Source of the DNA: an uncultured Bacteroidia bacterium
GTDB taxonomy: Bacteria > Bacteroidota > Bacteroidia > Bacteroidales > UBA932
Assembly: GCA_902781705.1 (NCBI GenBank)
Contig: CACZKE010000035.1
Span: 1 to 42,047, forward strand
Length of the DNA: 42,047 bases
Direction of reading: 5' to 3'
Under the pieces are notes generated by a model that saw only the letters and a list, made by a program, of their open reading frames with translations, was not told the origin of the DNA and ran no database searches. Shown here piece by piece: positions 6,613 through 15,119 of the stretch; positions within the stretch are counted from its first letter, which is position 1, and the number at the start of each line of letters is the position of its first letter. The translations under genes and the position numbers were made by a program.

Positions 6613-9060
6613 CTACTCGTTCTTTAACGATTCCACGGGATTGGCCCGGGCGATGCGGAGGCAGTTGAGGACCACGACGACCAGCACGACAGCCAGCACC
6701 AGCACGGCTCCGCCGATAAAATACAGCGGGTTCAGGGAAACCTTCTCGGCGAACTGCTCCAGCCATTTCCGGGCGACAAAGAAGGCTCCGATACACGCTA
6801 TGACAGCCATCACCGTCGAAAGCTTCATGATATCCCTGGCAAAAATACCCAAAATGTCCCGGGTCGTGGCACCGTTGATCTTCCGGACGGCCATTTCCTT
6901 GCTGCGGCGGAGGCTTTCGTCCCGGATAAAGCCGATGAGGCCCAGCAGCGCGATCAACAGCGAGAACACCGCCCCGACGGCCATCGTATTGCGCATCTTC
7001 CGGCTGTCGTCGTATGCCGCCCGCATCTGCTCTTCGTAGGAAACGATATTGATCTCCCGACCCTCCAGGGCCGATTCCAGCGTTTGTTTAACCTTCTCCA
7101 GAGATGGCCGGTCAAGCCGGCCATGACGGGTTCCGTCATTCCCGGCTTGACCGGGAATCTTGAACAGCACATGCGGCATCCAGGAAGACATGCTGCCGAT
7201 CTCACCATAGAACAGCGCGCTCGGACGCTGGTCCACACCGGTCAGATTACCGATGATATAACTCTTATACACGCCGGAGATGGTGAAATAACTCCGCTCC
7301 ACATCCCGCGAACGGTCGTGGCCGGTGATGAACACCTGCTTGCCCACGGCGCCGTCGCTCCAGTCCGTAAACTCCGCCATCTTCTTCACAAACTTCTCAT
7401 CCACAACGATTTCGGAGGAATCCCGGGGCGCCCGGCCCTCCAGGAACTCAATGCCCATCAGGTCGTAGAAACCGTCGGAACAATCATACTGGTCGGCAAT
7501 GTTGAACAGTTCCCGGTCATCGTCCGGAAGATAGACATTGTCACCGTTGGAGCCCTGGAAAGGAAGGTTGTAGGCCGTTGCCACGCCACTCACTTCCGGC
7601 AGGCGCTCCAGCGCGCTGACGGCACGGGTGATGGCCTGGCGGTCACCGTCGAAGAGGCTGATATAGTAGAGGTTATCGTAATCGTAACCGGTATCGGCAT
7701 GGGTGACCTTTTGATACTGCCGGCCGATGATGAGCATCATCACCACCAGGAACACGTTGATCAGCACCTGCACGCCCAGGAGGCCGAGTTTCCAGCCCCG
7801 GGAGTTCTCCGAGTAGTTCTTCAGGGCGGCATAGACCGGAATCCGCTGGTACAGTTCCGCCGGGACGACGATGGAGATGATGAGGACGAAGGCAATCACA
7901 GCCCCGATGGCCACGATGCTTTGCGGCACCAGCAGCGTCGTGAAGGGTACGCCCAGCAGGTTTTCCACGATACTCCGGCCGGCGAAGATGATGACTGCGG
8001 CCAGGCCCAGCGAAAGGAAGATATGAAGAGATGCTTCCTGCGTCAGCATGACATAGATATGCTTTCCCTCAGCGCCGTAGCACTTGCGTACGCCCACTTC
8101 CTTGGAGCGCTTCACCAGGGAGGAGATCACAATCAGGATGTAGTTCAGCAGGGAAATCAGGATCAGGAGCGCAGCCACGATGGACAGCAGGATCACCTGG
8201 GACTTCACCTCCGGATCGGACGTGTGCATCTTGCTGAAAGGCTTCAGGAAATAGCGGAAGGTAGAGCCCTGGGCCTCTATCTGCTCCAGCGGCTGATGGG
8301 CCTCCTGCATCTTGCGGATGGCATCGGAAAGTGCGCCCGGGTCAACGCCGGGGAACAGTTTCACATAGCCCTTGTACCGGTCGTTCCCGTTCCAGTTGTC
8401 GGTGCTCTGCTTGCCGTAGGTGTCCATCGACAGGAGGATGTCGTAATCCAGCGTCCCGTTCTTCGGGAAGTCCTCGAACACGCCCTCGATGGTCAACTTC
8501 AGCCCGGCCATGTCCTCGTTGTAGATCTGCTTGCCGATGACCTCCGAGATTTCTCGACTTCGTCCTTCGGACTCCGCTCGAAATGACAAAGCACTGTCAT
8601 TTCGACCAAGCGAAGCGCGTGGAGAAATCTTCTCCGCGAAACTCCGGCTCACCATCACACTCCCCCACTTCCCCAGCGCCTTCACCGGATCACCGGCCAG
8701 GATGGGCCTGTCGAAGACCCGGAAGAAGCAGGTATCGGCACAGACGAGCTTGGCTTTGAGTTTATTGCCGTCCTCGTCCAGGTAGGTGTCCCCGTTGAAA
8801 ACGAAGGTGGTGCGGGTACCGGCCTCGACGCCCGGGACCTCTTCCATGAAGCCCACCGCCACGGCGCCGCTCACCTGGCCATAGTCCTTCTCGTTTCCCT
8901 GCATGGAAATCCAGGTGTTGATGGTATATACCCGGTCGATATCCTTGTAGAAACTGTCGTAGCTCAGTTCGAAGAACACCTTGGCAATGAGCACGATACC
9001 CACGGCCAGCCCCACACCCAGGGACAGGACTTTGATCCAAATATCGCTTTTGGTCTTCAT
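6613..9060 (-). CDS. FtsX/MacB-type ABC transporter permease with two in-frame palindrome inserts
   Basis: An 815-residue permease of the same duplicated FtsX architecture, starting MKTKSDIWIKVLSLGVGLAV with a TM at about 10-30. Cytoplasmic motifs are SKEVGVRKCYGA (first half) and SKEMAVRKINGA (second half); it ends NPVESLKNE. Two stretches look foreign. Residues about 144-172 (GRNDSALSFRAESEGRSREI) and 634-653 (KIPGQAGNDGTRHGRLDRPS) are encoded by paired palindromic repeats at 8547-8630 and 7102-7160. Both fall in the periplasmic domains and keep the frame. It starts 1 nt after the stop of the permease upstream, so it is co-transcribed. It probably pairs with another permease of the cluster and the shared ATPase. 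Confidence 0.88.
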   Translation of the reverse strand: MKTKSDIWIKVLSLGVGLAVGIVLIAKVFFELSYDSFYKDIDRVYTINTWISMQGNEKDYGQVSGAVAVGFMEEVPGVEAGTRTTFVFNGDTYLDEDGNKLKAKLVCADTCFFRVFDRPILAGDPVKALGKWGSVMVSRSFAEKISPRASLGRNDSALSFRAESEGRSREISEVIGKQIYNEDMAGLKLTIEGVFEDFPKNGTLDYDILLSMDTYGKQSTDNWNGNDRYKGYVKLFPGVDPGALSDAIRKMQEAHQPLEQIEAQGSTFRYFLKPFSKMHTSDPEVKSQVILLSIVAALLILISLLNYILIVISSLVKRSKEVGVRKCYGAEGKHIYVMLTQEASLHIFLSLGLAAVIIFAGRSIVENLLGVPFTTLLVPQSIVAIGAVIAFVLIISIVVPAELYQRIPVYAALKNYSENSRGWKLGLLGVQVLINVFLVVMMLIIGRQYQKVTHADTGYDYDNLYYISLFDGDRQAITRAVSALERLPEVSGVATAYNLPFQGSNGDNVYLPDDDRELFNIADQYDCSDGFYDLMGIEFLEGRAPRDSSEIVVDEKFVKKMAEFTDWSDGAVGKQVFITGHDRSRDVERSYFTISGVYKSYIIGNLTGVDQRPSALFYGEIGSMSSWMPHVLFKIPGQAGNDGTRHGRLDRPSLEKVKQTLESALEGREINIVSYEEQMRAAYDDSRKMRNTMAVGAVFSLLIALLGLIGFIRDESLRRSKEMAVRKINGATTRDILGIFARDIMKLSTVMAVIACIGAFFVARKWLEQFAEKVSLNPLYFIGGAVLVLAVVLVVVVLNCLRIARANPVESLKNE
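7102..7160. repeat. Inward-facing pair of palindromes inside a permease gene
   Basis: Two 26-bp copies face each other: 7102-7127 (AGATGGCCGG ... CCATGAC) and 7135-7160 (GTCATTCCCGG ... GGGAATCT), spaced by 7 nt. Each is a hairpin by itself. Together they add about 20 codons in frame to the gene at 6613-9060. Confidence 0.85.
8547..8630. repeat. Inward-facing pair of palindromes inside a permease gene (second site)
   Basis: Copies at 8547-8587 (AGATTTCTCGAC ... CGAAATGAC) and 8596-8630 (GTCATTTCGACC ... GGAGAAATCT) face each other across 8 nt. The ends match the rest of the family while the stems use a different sequence (TTTCGA type). The pair is in frame within the gene at 6613-9060. Confidence 0.85.
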
Positions 9061-9061
9061 C

Positions 9062-11479
9062 TTACTCTTTCTTCAATTCTGTGGCCGGATTGGTCTTCGC
9101 GGCCTTGAGGGTCTGCCAGAGAACGGTGCCGAAGGCAATGGACAGCGAAATGACGACGGCCACAACGAACACCCAGCCGTAGCCTTCAACCCGGTAGGCA
9201 AAACGCTCCAGATACAGCCGGGCAGCCCAGACGGCCAGCGGGATGCCAATGAGGCAAGCCACGCCCACCAGCGCCATGTAGCTGCGGACCGTCCGCCGGG
9301 TCTCTTGAAAGACATCGCTGCCGAAGACCTTCCGCACGGCGATCTGCTTGGTATTTTCATCGGCAAAGTAGGTGCTCATGGCCAGCAGGCCCAGCAGGGA
9401 GATAAGGACGGCCAGGACGGCGAAGAGTTCCACCAAGCGCAATGTGCGCTGTACCGGTGCCAGCTGCTTCCGGTTGATATCCCGGACAAAGCCGTACCGC
9501 CAGGCGGGCTCTTCCACGCCGGTAGTTTCCAGACGGAATTCCCGGTAGGCTTGAAGAATCTGATCCTCATAGGATTTGTCTTCCCCGGTGGTGCCGATGA
9601 GGAGACAATTGGCATACCGCAGTTCTTCCACCCGGGTGACGATGACTCCGCCGTTGGGATTCTGCACGCTTTCCGAAGCCGGCCGGGTGGGATAATCGGC
9701 CACCACGCCGCCGATGAACTCGGGCTGGGCACCGTTCACATTGATCCTCCGGGGGAAGACGGTGGATGTGTCCGACACGGCCGCGGCATTGAAGGCGCTC
9801 CGGCTCATCCAGAGCGAATGCACCAGCGGATGGCCGAAGTCTTCCTCCACTTCCAGCCCGAGCAATTGGAAATACGTGCTGTCGCAGACGATGACGGGCA
9901 TATCGACATGATGCTCTTCGTCCACCTTGATGCCCACGGTCATATTGATCATGCCAGGGATTCCGCGGCCGACACCCGCCTTGGTCACAAAGGGCAGTTG
10001 CTCCACCTTGTCCTTGAAAAGTTTCATGGCGTCGTAGTCCTGTGCGGAATACTCGATGTGGAAGAGATTGTCCGAGGCAGCATGCATCGGCCGTGCAAGC
10101 ATGTGGCGCATCTGCAATTCCATCACCAGCGCGAAGGCAATCAGGAAAACCGAGAGGACGTTCTGCACGACGATGAACACCTTGCTCAGGACCATTTTGT
10201 TCCGGCGCCGGAGCGTGCCCTTGATCACGTCGATGGGCTGGTAACGCGAGGCTGCAAAAGCCGGGAGCAGCCCGTTGACGACGCCCAGGACCAGGATTCC
10301 GGCCAGGTAGGTCAGGATATAGCCGGGCGTGAGCAGGATGGAGAGCCGCACGCTGGTGTCGCCGAGGCCCAGCATCATCTCGTCCGGGTCGGCGGTGGAG
10401 ACCAGGCTGTTCATCATGGGCACCAGCAGGTCGGCCAGCAGGAGCGCCGCGGCAAAGCAGACGGCGGTGAAAGCCACGGATTCGCCGATATACTTCCACA
10501 GGATGCCGGTCTTGTCGGCCCCCAGAAGGCGCCGGGTGGCCATTTCCTTCGCGCGTTTGCCGGTAAGGGCCAGACTCAGGTTCACATAGTTGAAGACGGC
10601 CGACAGCAGGAGCAGCAGGACGACGACAGTCAGGAGCCGGAGCATCTGGGCATTGCCCGTCCGGGTGAGCCCGTTGCTGCTGCCGGTGAAGAAAAAGGCC
10701 TCGTCCATGCGATAGACGTGCCATTTGTCCACTTTCTCTGCGGACCAGGAGGCGTCGTAATTCTTATGCAGCAGGGCCTGGACCTTGGCCTGGACATCGG
10801 CCAGGTCCGCATCCTCCCGCACCCGGAACCAGGTGGTGTAATTGCCGACGCTGTTGAACTTCTTGCTTTGCCCGGCAGCCCAAGTGGCCGTGATGTTCGT
10901 GATGATGTCCGCCGGCATGAAAAAGGCCTCGTCAAAATCGGCATAAATGCCTTTGATGGTACGGTCCACTTTGTCCACCTGGATGACCTGGCCGATCAGA
11001 CTCCCGGTCAAGCCGGGAGTGACGGTTTCGTCATTGCCGGCCTGACCGGCAATCTTGCGGGAGAGGGATTCGCTGATGAGAATGTCGTCCTTGCCCACAA
11101 AGTCATCGAGGCTTCCCTCCAGCAGGTGGTACTCCGGGAACACCCGGAAGAAATCGGCATCGGCCTCGATGCCGGAGACCAGGATGGCCTGATCCCCGTT
11201 TTGGATGACCGGATGCCAGAGAAGCGTCATGTGGGTGGCCGCCTCCACCTCCGGAATGTTCATCTCCAGCTCTTCCTTGTCCCAATAGGTCAGTCCAAGG
11301 AACTCGTTGGTTCCCAGCACGAACGTGCGCTTCCACCGCGGCGACTCATGCGCCACCTCATACTGCTGCACCACGTATGAGCCGATCAGGATGACAAACG
11401 CCAGGCTCACCGCCAGCCCCACCGCCTCGATGGCGGTGTACAACTTGTTGCGGGACAGGAATTTCAGGTAACTTTTCAT
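9062..11479 (-). CDS. FtsX/MacB-type ABC transporter permease with one in-frame palindrome insert
   Basis: An 805-residue permease with the duplicated FtsX layout. The N-terminal TM lies at about 18-38; the first FtsX domain has AKEMATRRLLGADKTG, the second TKQIAVRKVFGSD, and it ends NPATELKKE. It is the closest paralogue of the gene at 4305-6611. Residues about 142-161 (AGQAGNDETVTPGLTGSL) come from the paired palindromes at 10998-11055. They sit in the same periplasmic loop, between an SxSxxxKI motif and IGxxI, where the permease at 6613-9060 carries its own first insert. A 105-nt gap with two hairpins separates it from the ATPase gene upstream. Confidence 0.88.
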   Translation of the reverse strand: MKSYLKFLSRNKLYTAIEAVGLAVSLAFVILIGSYVVQQYEVAHESPRWKRTFVLGTNEFLGLTYWDKEELEMNIPEVEAATHMTLLWHPVIQNGDQAILVSGIEADADFFRVFPEYHLLEGSLDDFVGKDDILISESLSRKIAGQAGNDETVTPGLTGSLIGQVIQVDKVDRTIKGIYADFDEAFFMPADIITNITATWAAGQSKKFNSVGNYTTWFRVREDADLADVQAKVQALLHKNYDASWSAEKVDKWHVYRMDEAFFFTGSSNGLTRTGNAQMLRLLTVVVLLLLLSAVFNYVNLSLALTGKRAKEMATRRLLGADKTGILWKYIGESVAFTAVCFAAALLLADLLVPMMNSLVSTADPDEMMLGLGDTSVRLSILLTPGYILTYLAGILVLGVVNGLLPAFAASRYQPIDVIKGTLRRRNKMVLSKVFIVVQNVLSVFLIAFALVMELQMRHMLARPMHAASDNLFHIEYSAQDYDAMKLFKDKVEQLPFVTKAGVGRGIPGMINMTVGIKVDEEHHVDMPVIVCDSTYFQLLGLEVEEDFGHPLVHSLWMSRSAFNAAAVSDTSTVFPRRINVNGAQPEFIGGVVADYPTRPASESVQNPNGGVIVTRVEELRYANCLLIGTTGEDKSYEDQILQAYREFRLETTGVEEPAWRYGFVRDINRKQLAPVQRTLRLVELFAVLAVLISLLGLLAMSTYFADENTKQIAVRKVFGSDVFQETRRTVRSYMALVGVACLIGIPLAVWAARLYLERFAYRVEGYGWVFVVAVVISLSIAFGTVLWQTLKAAKTNPATELKKE
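10998..11055. repeat. Inward-facing pair of palindromes inside a permease gene
   Basis: Two 26-bp copies, 10998-11023 (AGACTCCCGG ... GGGAGTGAC) and 11030-11055 (GTCATTGCCGG ... CCGGCAATCT), face each other across 6 nt and are read in frame by the gene at 9062-11479. Confidence 0.85.
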
Positions 11480-11495
11480 TGGATTGCTTGCTACT

Positions 11496-11582
11496 GCTTC
11501 TATTGTCCCGGATTATGGGACGATAGAAGCATTTTGCCCCCATTTTCGCTTCCATCGTCCCAAATTATGGGACGACAGGAGC
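11496..11582. repeat. Twin 35-nt hairpins between the ATPase and permease genes
   Basis: Two hairpins of 35 nt with the same loop region (GATTAT/AATTAT): 11496-11530 with arms GCTTCTATTGTCCC and GGGACGATAGAAGC, and 11548-11582 with arms GCTTCCATCGTCCC and GGGACGACAGGAGC. A 17-nt spacer separates them. They fill almost the whole gap between the ATPase stop (11585) and the next permease start (11479). No U-tract follows, so they are not simple terminators. Possible roles are mRNA processing or stability within the operon. Confidence 0.8.
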
Positions 11583-11584
11583 AC

Positions 11585-12265
11585 TTACAGTTCGTTCTTG
11601 ACGTCGGAGACGATCTGACCGTCAAAGAGGTCGATGGTCCTTTGAGCCTGGGCGGCATCCTTCTGGGAGTGGGTCACCATCACGATGGTCGTACCTTCGG
11701 CGTTGAGTTCCTTCAGCAGGTCCATCACCTCCTTGCCGTTCTTGGAGTCGAGGTTACCGGTGGGCTCATCGGCGAGGATCAACTTGGGACCTGCCACGAC
11801 GGCGCGAGCGATGGCGACGCGCTGCTGCTGACCGCCGGAGAGCTGCTGCGGGAAGTGCTGCGCGCGGTGGCTGATGGCCATGCGCTTCATGATCTCCGTG
11901 ACCTTCTGCTTGCGTTCGGCGGCGCTGATGTTCAGATAGCGCAGCGGCAGCTCGATGTTCTCATAGACATTGAGTTCATCGATGAGGTTGAAACTCTGGA
12001 ACACAAAGCCGATGTTGCCCTTACGGAACTTGGTGCGCTCCTTCTCCTTGAGGTTCGCCACCTCTGTGCCGAGGAGTTCATAGCTGCCGCTGGTGGGATT
12101 GTCCAGCAGGCCCAGGATGTTGAGCAGCGTGGACTTGCCGCAGCCCGAAGGCCCCATAATGGCGACAAACTCGCCGTCCTTGATTTCGAAGGATACACCA
12201 TTGAGAGCAGTGGTCTCGATTTCTTCCGTCCGGAAGATTTTGGAAAGATTGGAAACTTTAATCAT
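11585..12265 (-). CDS. ABC transporter ATP-binding protein (MacB/LolD type) of the efflux locus
   Basis: A 226-residue ATPase. Walker A is GPSGCGKST (about 39-47), the Q-loop follows in FVFQSFNLI, the signature is LSGGQQQR (about 142-149), Walker B is [12 protein letters not shown], and the H-loop lies in MVTHSQKD. It is the only ATPase among four permeases in this locus, so it presumably energises all of them. It starts 21 nt after the stop of the upstream permease (12287-14635), so it belongs to the same transcript. MacB-type systems do not carry substrate through the membrane but drive conformational change that expels substrates from the periplasm via the TolC-like channel. Confidence 0.92.
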   Translation of the reverse strand: MIKVSNLSKIFRTEEIETTALNGVSFEIKDGEFVAIMGPSGCGKSTLLNILGLLDNPTSGSYELLGTEVANLKEKERTKFRKGNIGFVFQSFNLIDELNVYENIELPLRYLNISAAERKQKVTEIMKRMAISHRAQHFPQQLSGGQQQRVAIARAVVAGPKLILADEPTGNLDSKNGKEVMDLLKELNAEGTTIVMVTHSQKDAAQAQRTIDLFDGQIVSDVKNEL

Positions 12266-12286
12266 AATGAGTTGTTATTTAATTGT

Positions 12287-14635
12287 TTATTCATTCTTCA
12301 AACTATCCACAGGGTTGGCATTGGCGGCTCTCCAGCTCTGGAGCGTGACCACAGCCAGGGTAATGGCGGAAACGGCCAGCAGCGCTACGAGGAAGATCCA
12401 CACCGGCACGGGCGCTTGGTAGGCAAAACTCTTCCGCCAGGTGGTCATTAGCCAGTAAGCGACGGGCGCTGCAATCACGAAGCTCACACAGGCCATTATC
12501 AAGTATTTCTTATTGATCATCTGCAGGATGCTGCCCACCGTAGCGCCATTCACGCGCCGCACGGCAATCTCCTTGCGGATGAACTGCGTCTCAAAGAACA
12601 CCAGGCCGATGATCCCGATGATAGCAATCAGCAGGGCCACAAGGGAAGCGATGGTGATGAGTTTCCCCAGCGACTGTTCGCTTTGGTACATATCCTCAAT
12701 CCATTTGTCCAGATGACTGACGGTTATCATGTCGGGTTCCCGTCTGGGGTCGAACTTACAGATAGCATCCTTGATAGAATCTGAAACATCCTTGAAATCG
12801 GCCCCGGGGACAGTCCGCACGTACATCGTTCCGAAAGACCGCCATCCATCTTTTCCCCAGTTATAAAGCACCAGCGGGCCCATTGCGTGCTGCAGACTCT
12901 TGAAATTGAAATCCTTCACCACTCCGACAATCTCGCTGTTATCCACATGGCCGTACATCAGGCTTCCAACGTGAAACTGTGGAAACATCTGCATGAAAGT
13001 CTCATTGGGAATGATGCTGCCAGCCTCGTTCTGGTTGTCAGACTCCCTGAAGTCACGGCCTTCCACCATCTGAAGCCCGAAGAACTGAACGAAATTATCA
13101 TCAACGGGAAGCACTTCCATAAATACCTGATTGCCGTCGTCCCCGGTACGGCTCCAACTCATCCTCTGGTCAGAGACAATCGGACTGTCGCAGAAAGTCA
13201 CGTCTTCAATCGAAGGATTCTGAAGCAGATGACTTCTCAGGGCATCTTTCTGGTTCCCAGCCGGATATCCGCACCAGATCTGAAGGACGCGTGCTTCGTC
13301 AAAGCCCATATCCTTTCCAATCATATACTTGGTTTGAACGCCCACGAACAGGGCCATCAGGATGAAAAGGAAAGACAACACGAACTGAAGCCCTACCAGT
13401 ATGTTGCGAAGGGCCTTTCCCTTCACGCTGGTTCCATAAGAGCCTTTCAAGACCAAAGCCGCAGGCTGGGAAGTGGAATACAGGGCCGGGGCAAGGCCGG
13501 CGATGACGGCCGATACCAGCGCCACGCCGAGCATCAGCACCAGAATGCCGATGTTATCCTTCAGCGCCAGACTGTCCGACACATACGATGCCCAGGAAGT
13601 CCCGGCCACGACGTGCATGATCAGGCAGGCAATCGCAAATGCGATGAGCGCGATAAGCCCGGCGTGCAACAGCTGTCTTCCAATCAAGGAGCCGCGTCCT
13701 TCGCCCAAAACCTTCCTGGTGTTGATGCTCTTGATGCGGAAAGGAATCTCCGCGAAAGCAAAGTTGATGAAATTGATGATGGCGATGAGAATGAGCAGGA
13801 TGGCAATAGCGGCCAGCGTAATGGTAATCGCCTTGTTCGCACTTGCGATATTGGCCCGGACATCGCGCTCGAAATGGGCTTCATGCAGGTAAACGATACG
13901 GAATCCTTTCCTGAACTCATTGGCCTGAGCCTCATCCACATCATCGCCCACATATTCCAGCAAGGCGTTCACCATCTGAGTCGCGGTTTCCTTGGCCAGA
14001 GATGGATCTTTCAGCTTTACAAAAGCGGGGAAGGACCACTCATTGGAATCATCAAGATAATCGTCACCCAGATTTACAAGCACGCCATAGTGCATACTGC
14101 AATTCTTTGGCATATCCTTGAAAACGCCAACAACTCGAACCTCCACTCCGTTACCGGCCTTGAAAATTTTGCCGATGGCACTCTCATCGCCGAAGAAAAG
14201 CTTCGCATATTCCTCGCTCACGACAGCCGTCTCGCCGGCAGTGAATTCCCGTGCCGAGCCCTCAACCCACTCAAATGGGAACACGGAGAACATGGAACTG
14301 TCAACTCTTGCAGAGGGAACGGATAGTATCGTCTGTTCACCATCTTTCTTTAATGTAACTTCATGTGGCATAGTCCAGTACGTCCCCACCGCCTCGATAT
14401 TGGGGCTGGCCGTCTTGGCGATTTCTATCATCGGCCGGGAAAAGGACGTGCTGAACAACCCCTTGTCCATCCAGTTGTTCTCCATCCGGAACACCTGCTC
14501 GTGCCCTTCGAAATTGGCGTCATAGGTCGTATCCCAGCGCACCTGCACCATCAGGATCATCGCCGCCGCAAACGCCACGCTCATTCCCAGGATATTGATC
14601 AGCGTCGAAACGCCTGTCTTGCGTATCAGTTTCAT
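12287..14635 (-). CDS. FtsX/MacB-type ABC transporter permease (first of the efflux locus)
   Basis: A 782-residue permease with the duplicated FtsX architecture. It starts MKLIRKTGVSTLINILGMSV with a TM at about 12-32. The first FtsX domain carries a divergent motif (PFRIKSINTRKVLGEG) and the second has RKEIAVRRVNGA; it ends NPVDSLKNE. The loop that is interrupted in two sister permeases is uninterrupted here (SEEYAKLFFGDESAIGKIF). The adaptor gene upstream ends at 15258, so more than 600 nt of repeat-and-nuclease DNA separates this gene from its operon partner. Whether the promoter at 17979 still serves it depends on read-through. Confidence 0.88.
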   Translation of the reverse strand: MKLIRKTGVSTLINILGMSVAFAAAMILMVQVRWDTTYDANFEGHEQVFRMENNWMDKGLFSTSFSRPMIEIAKTASPNIEAVGTYWTMPHEVTLKKDGEQTILSVPSARVDSSMFSVFPFEWVEGSAREFTAGETAVVSEEYAKLFFGDESAIGKIFKAGNGVEVRVVGVFKDMPKNCSMHYGVLVNLGDDYLDDSNEWSFPAFVKLKDPSLAKETATQMVNALLEYVGDDVDEAQANEFRKGFRIVYLHEAHFERDVRANIASANKAITITLAAIAILLILIAIINFINFAFAEIPFRIKSINTRKVLGEGRGSLIGRQLLHAGLIALIAFAIACLIMHVVAGTSWASYVSDSLALKDNIGILVLMLGVALVSAVIAGLAPALYSTSQPAALVLKGSYGTSVKGKALRNILVGLQFVLSFLFILMALFVGVQTKYMIGKDMGFDEARVLQIWCGYPAGNQKDALRSHLLQNPSIEDVTFCDSPIVSDQRMSWSRTGDDGNQVFMEVLPVDDNFVQFFGLQMVEGRDFRESDNQNEAGSIIPNETFMQMFPQFHVGSLMYGHVDNSEIVGVVKDFNFKSLQHAMGPLVLYNWGKDGWRSFGTMYVRTVPGADFKDVSDSIKDAICKFDPRREPDMITVSHLDKWIEDMYQSEQSLGKLITIASLVALLIAIIGIIGLVFFETQFIRKEIAVRRVNGATVGSILQMINKKYLIMACVSFVIAAPVAYWLMTTWRKSFAYQAPVPVWIFLVALLAVSAITLAVVTLQSWRAANANPVDSLKNE

Positions 14636-14642
14636 ATCTTTG
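14635..14642 (+). promoter_or_regulatory. Possible promoter for the GIY-YIG gene
   Basis: TATCTTTG is an exact TAnnTTTG element on the plus strand, overlapping the start codon of the divergent permease gene. A transcript from here would have a leader of about 190 nt made almost entirely of palindromic repeats before the nuclease ATG at 14838. No -33 element is seen. Confidence 0.3.
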
Positions 14643-14650
14643 CGTACTTT

Positions 14651-14704
14651 GTCATTCTGAGCGTCAGCGAAGAATCCGGATGTATCGCTTCGCTCAACAT
14701 GATA
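14651..14704. repeat. Outward-facing pair of GTCAT palindromes
   Basis: A copy at 14651-14676 (GTCATTCTGAGC ... GAAGAATC) is followed at once by a degenerate inverted copy at 14679-14704 (GATGTATCGCTTCGCTC ... CATGATA). Here the ATC ends meet, the reverse of the pairs found inside genes. Confidence 0.7.
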
Positions 14705-14754
14705 CCGTTGTTATTCAAAATAACGGCATTGTCCGTCATATAATCATTATATTT

Positions 14755-14824
14755 GTCATTATGAGGCCGTAGGCCGAAGAATCTATTCTCCTGTTCTGTC
14801 ATTCTGAGCGTCAGCGAAGAATCT
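14755..14824. repeat. Two direct GTCAT palindromes just upstream of the GIY-YIG gene
   Basis: Copies at 14755-14784 (GTCATTATGAGGCC ... GAAGAATCT) and 14798-14824 (GTCATTCTGAGC ... GAAGAATCT) point the same way. The second ends 13 nt before the nuclease ATG at 14838. Confidence 0.85.
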
Positions 14825-14837
14825 GATCTTTTAAACA

Positions 14838-15119
14838 ATGCATAACACGTATTACACCTACATCATGTCCAGCAGCAACAATTCCACGCTCTACATCGGT
14901 GTCACAAATGACCTGGTGAGAAGGGTGGCGGAGCATAAATCCGGAAGTGGTTCCGTTTTTACCGCAAAATATCATTGTCATAAGCTTGTTTACTATGAGT
15001 CTTTCTCAGATATTGACCAGGCAATCGCCAGAGAGAAACAGTTGAAAGGATGGAAACGTGAACGTAAGGATGCATTGATTGATTCTGTGAATAAAGAGAG
15101 GCAGGATCTTTCTGTTTAG
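14838..15119 (+). CDS. Small GIY-YIG endonuclease (COG2827/UPF0213 type)
   Basis: A 93-residue single-domain nuclease. The GIY-YIG core is YTYIM (6-10) and LYIGVT (18-23). The other expected catalytic positions are present: R28/R29 (VRR), H33 (EHK), Y52-Y53, and E66 in REKQLKGW, followed by the basic WKRERK. It looks active, and would cut DNA using one metal ion. It is convergent to the operon around it, and every flank is made of palindromic repeats. Its stop TAG (15117-15119) is formed by joining the coding sequence to a palindrome beginning AGATTC. Stand-alone proteins of this family have no settled role. The context suggests it acts on or moves the repeats, but a DNA repair or housekeeping role is equally possible. 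Confidence 0.9.
   Translation: MHNTYYTYIMSSSNNSTLYIGVTNDLVRRVAEHKSGSGSVFTAKYHCHKLVYYESFSDIDQAIAREKQLKGWKRERKDALIDSVNKERQDLSV

Noticed and set aside
8981-11380. Very long open frame on the plus strand opposite a permease
   Set aside because: It lies fully antisense to a well-supported FtsX permease, has low-complexity His/Gln/Asp-rich composition and no domain. It reflects the codon bias of the real gene.
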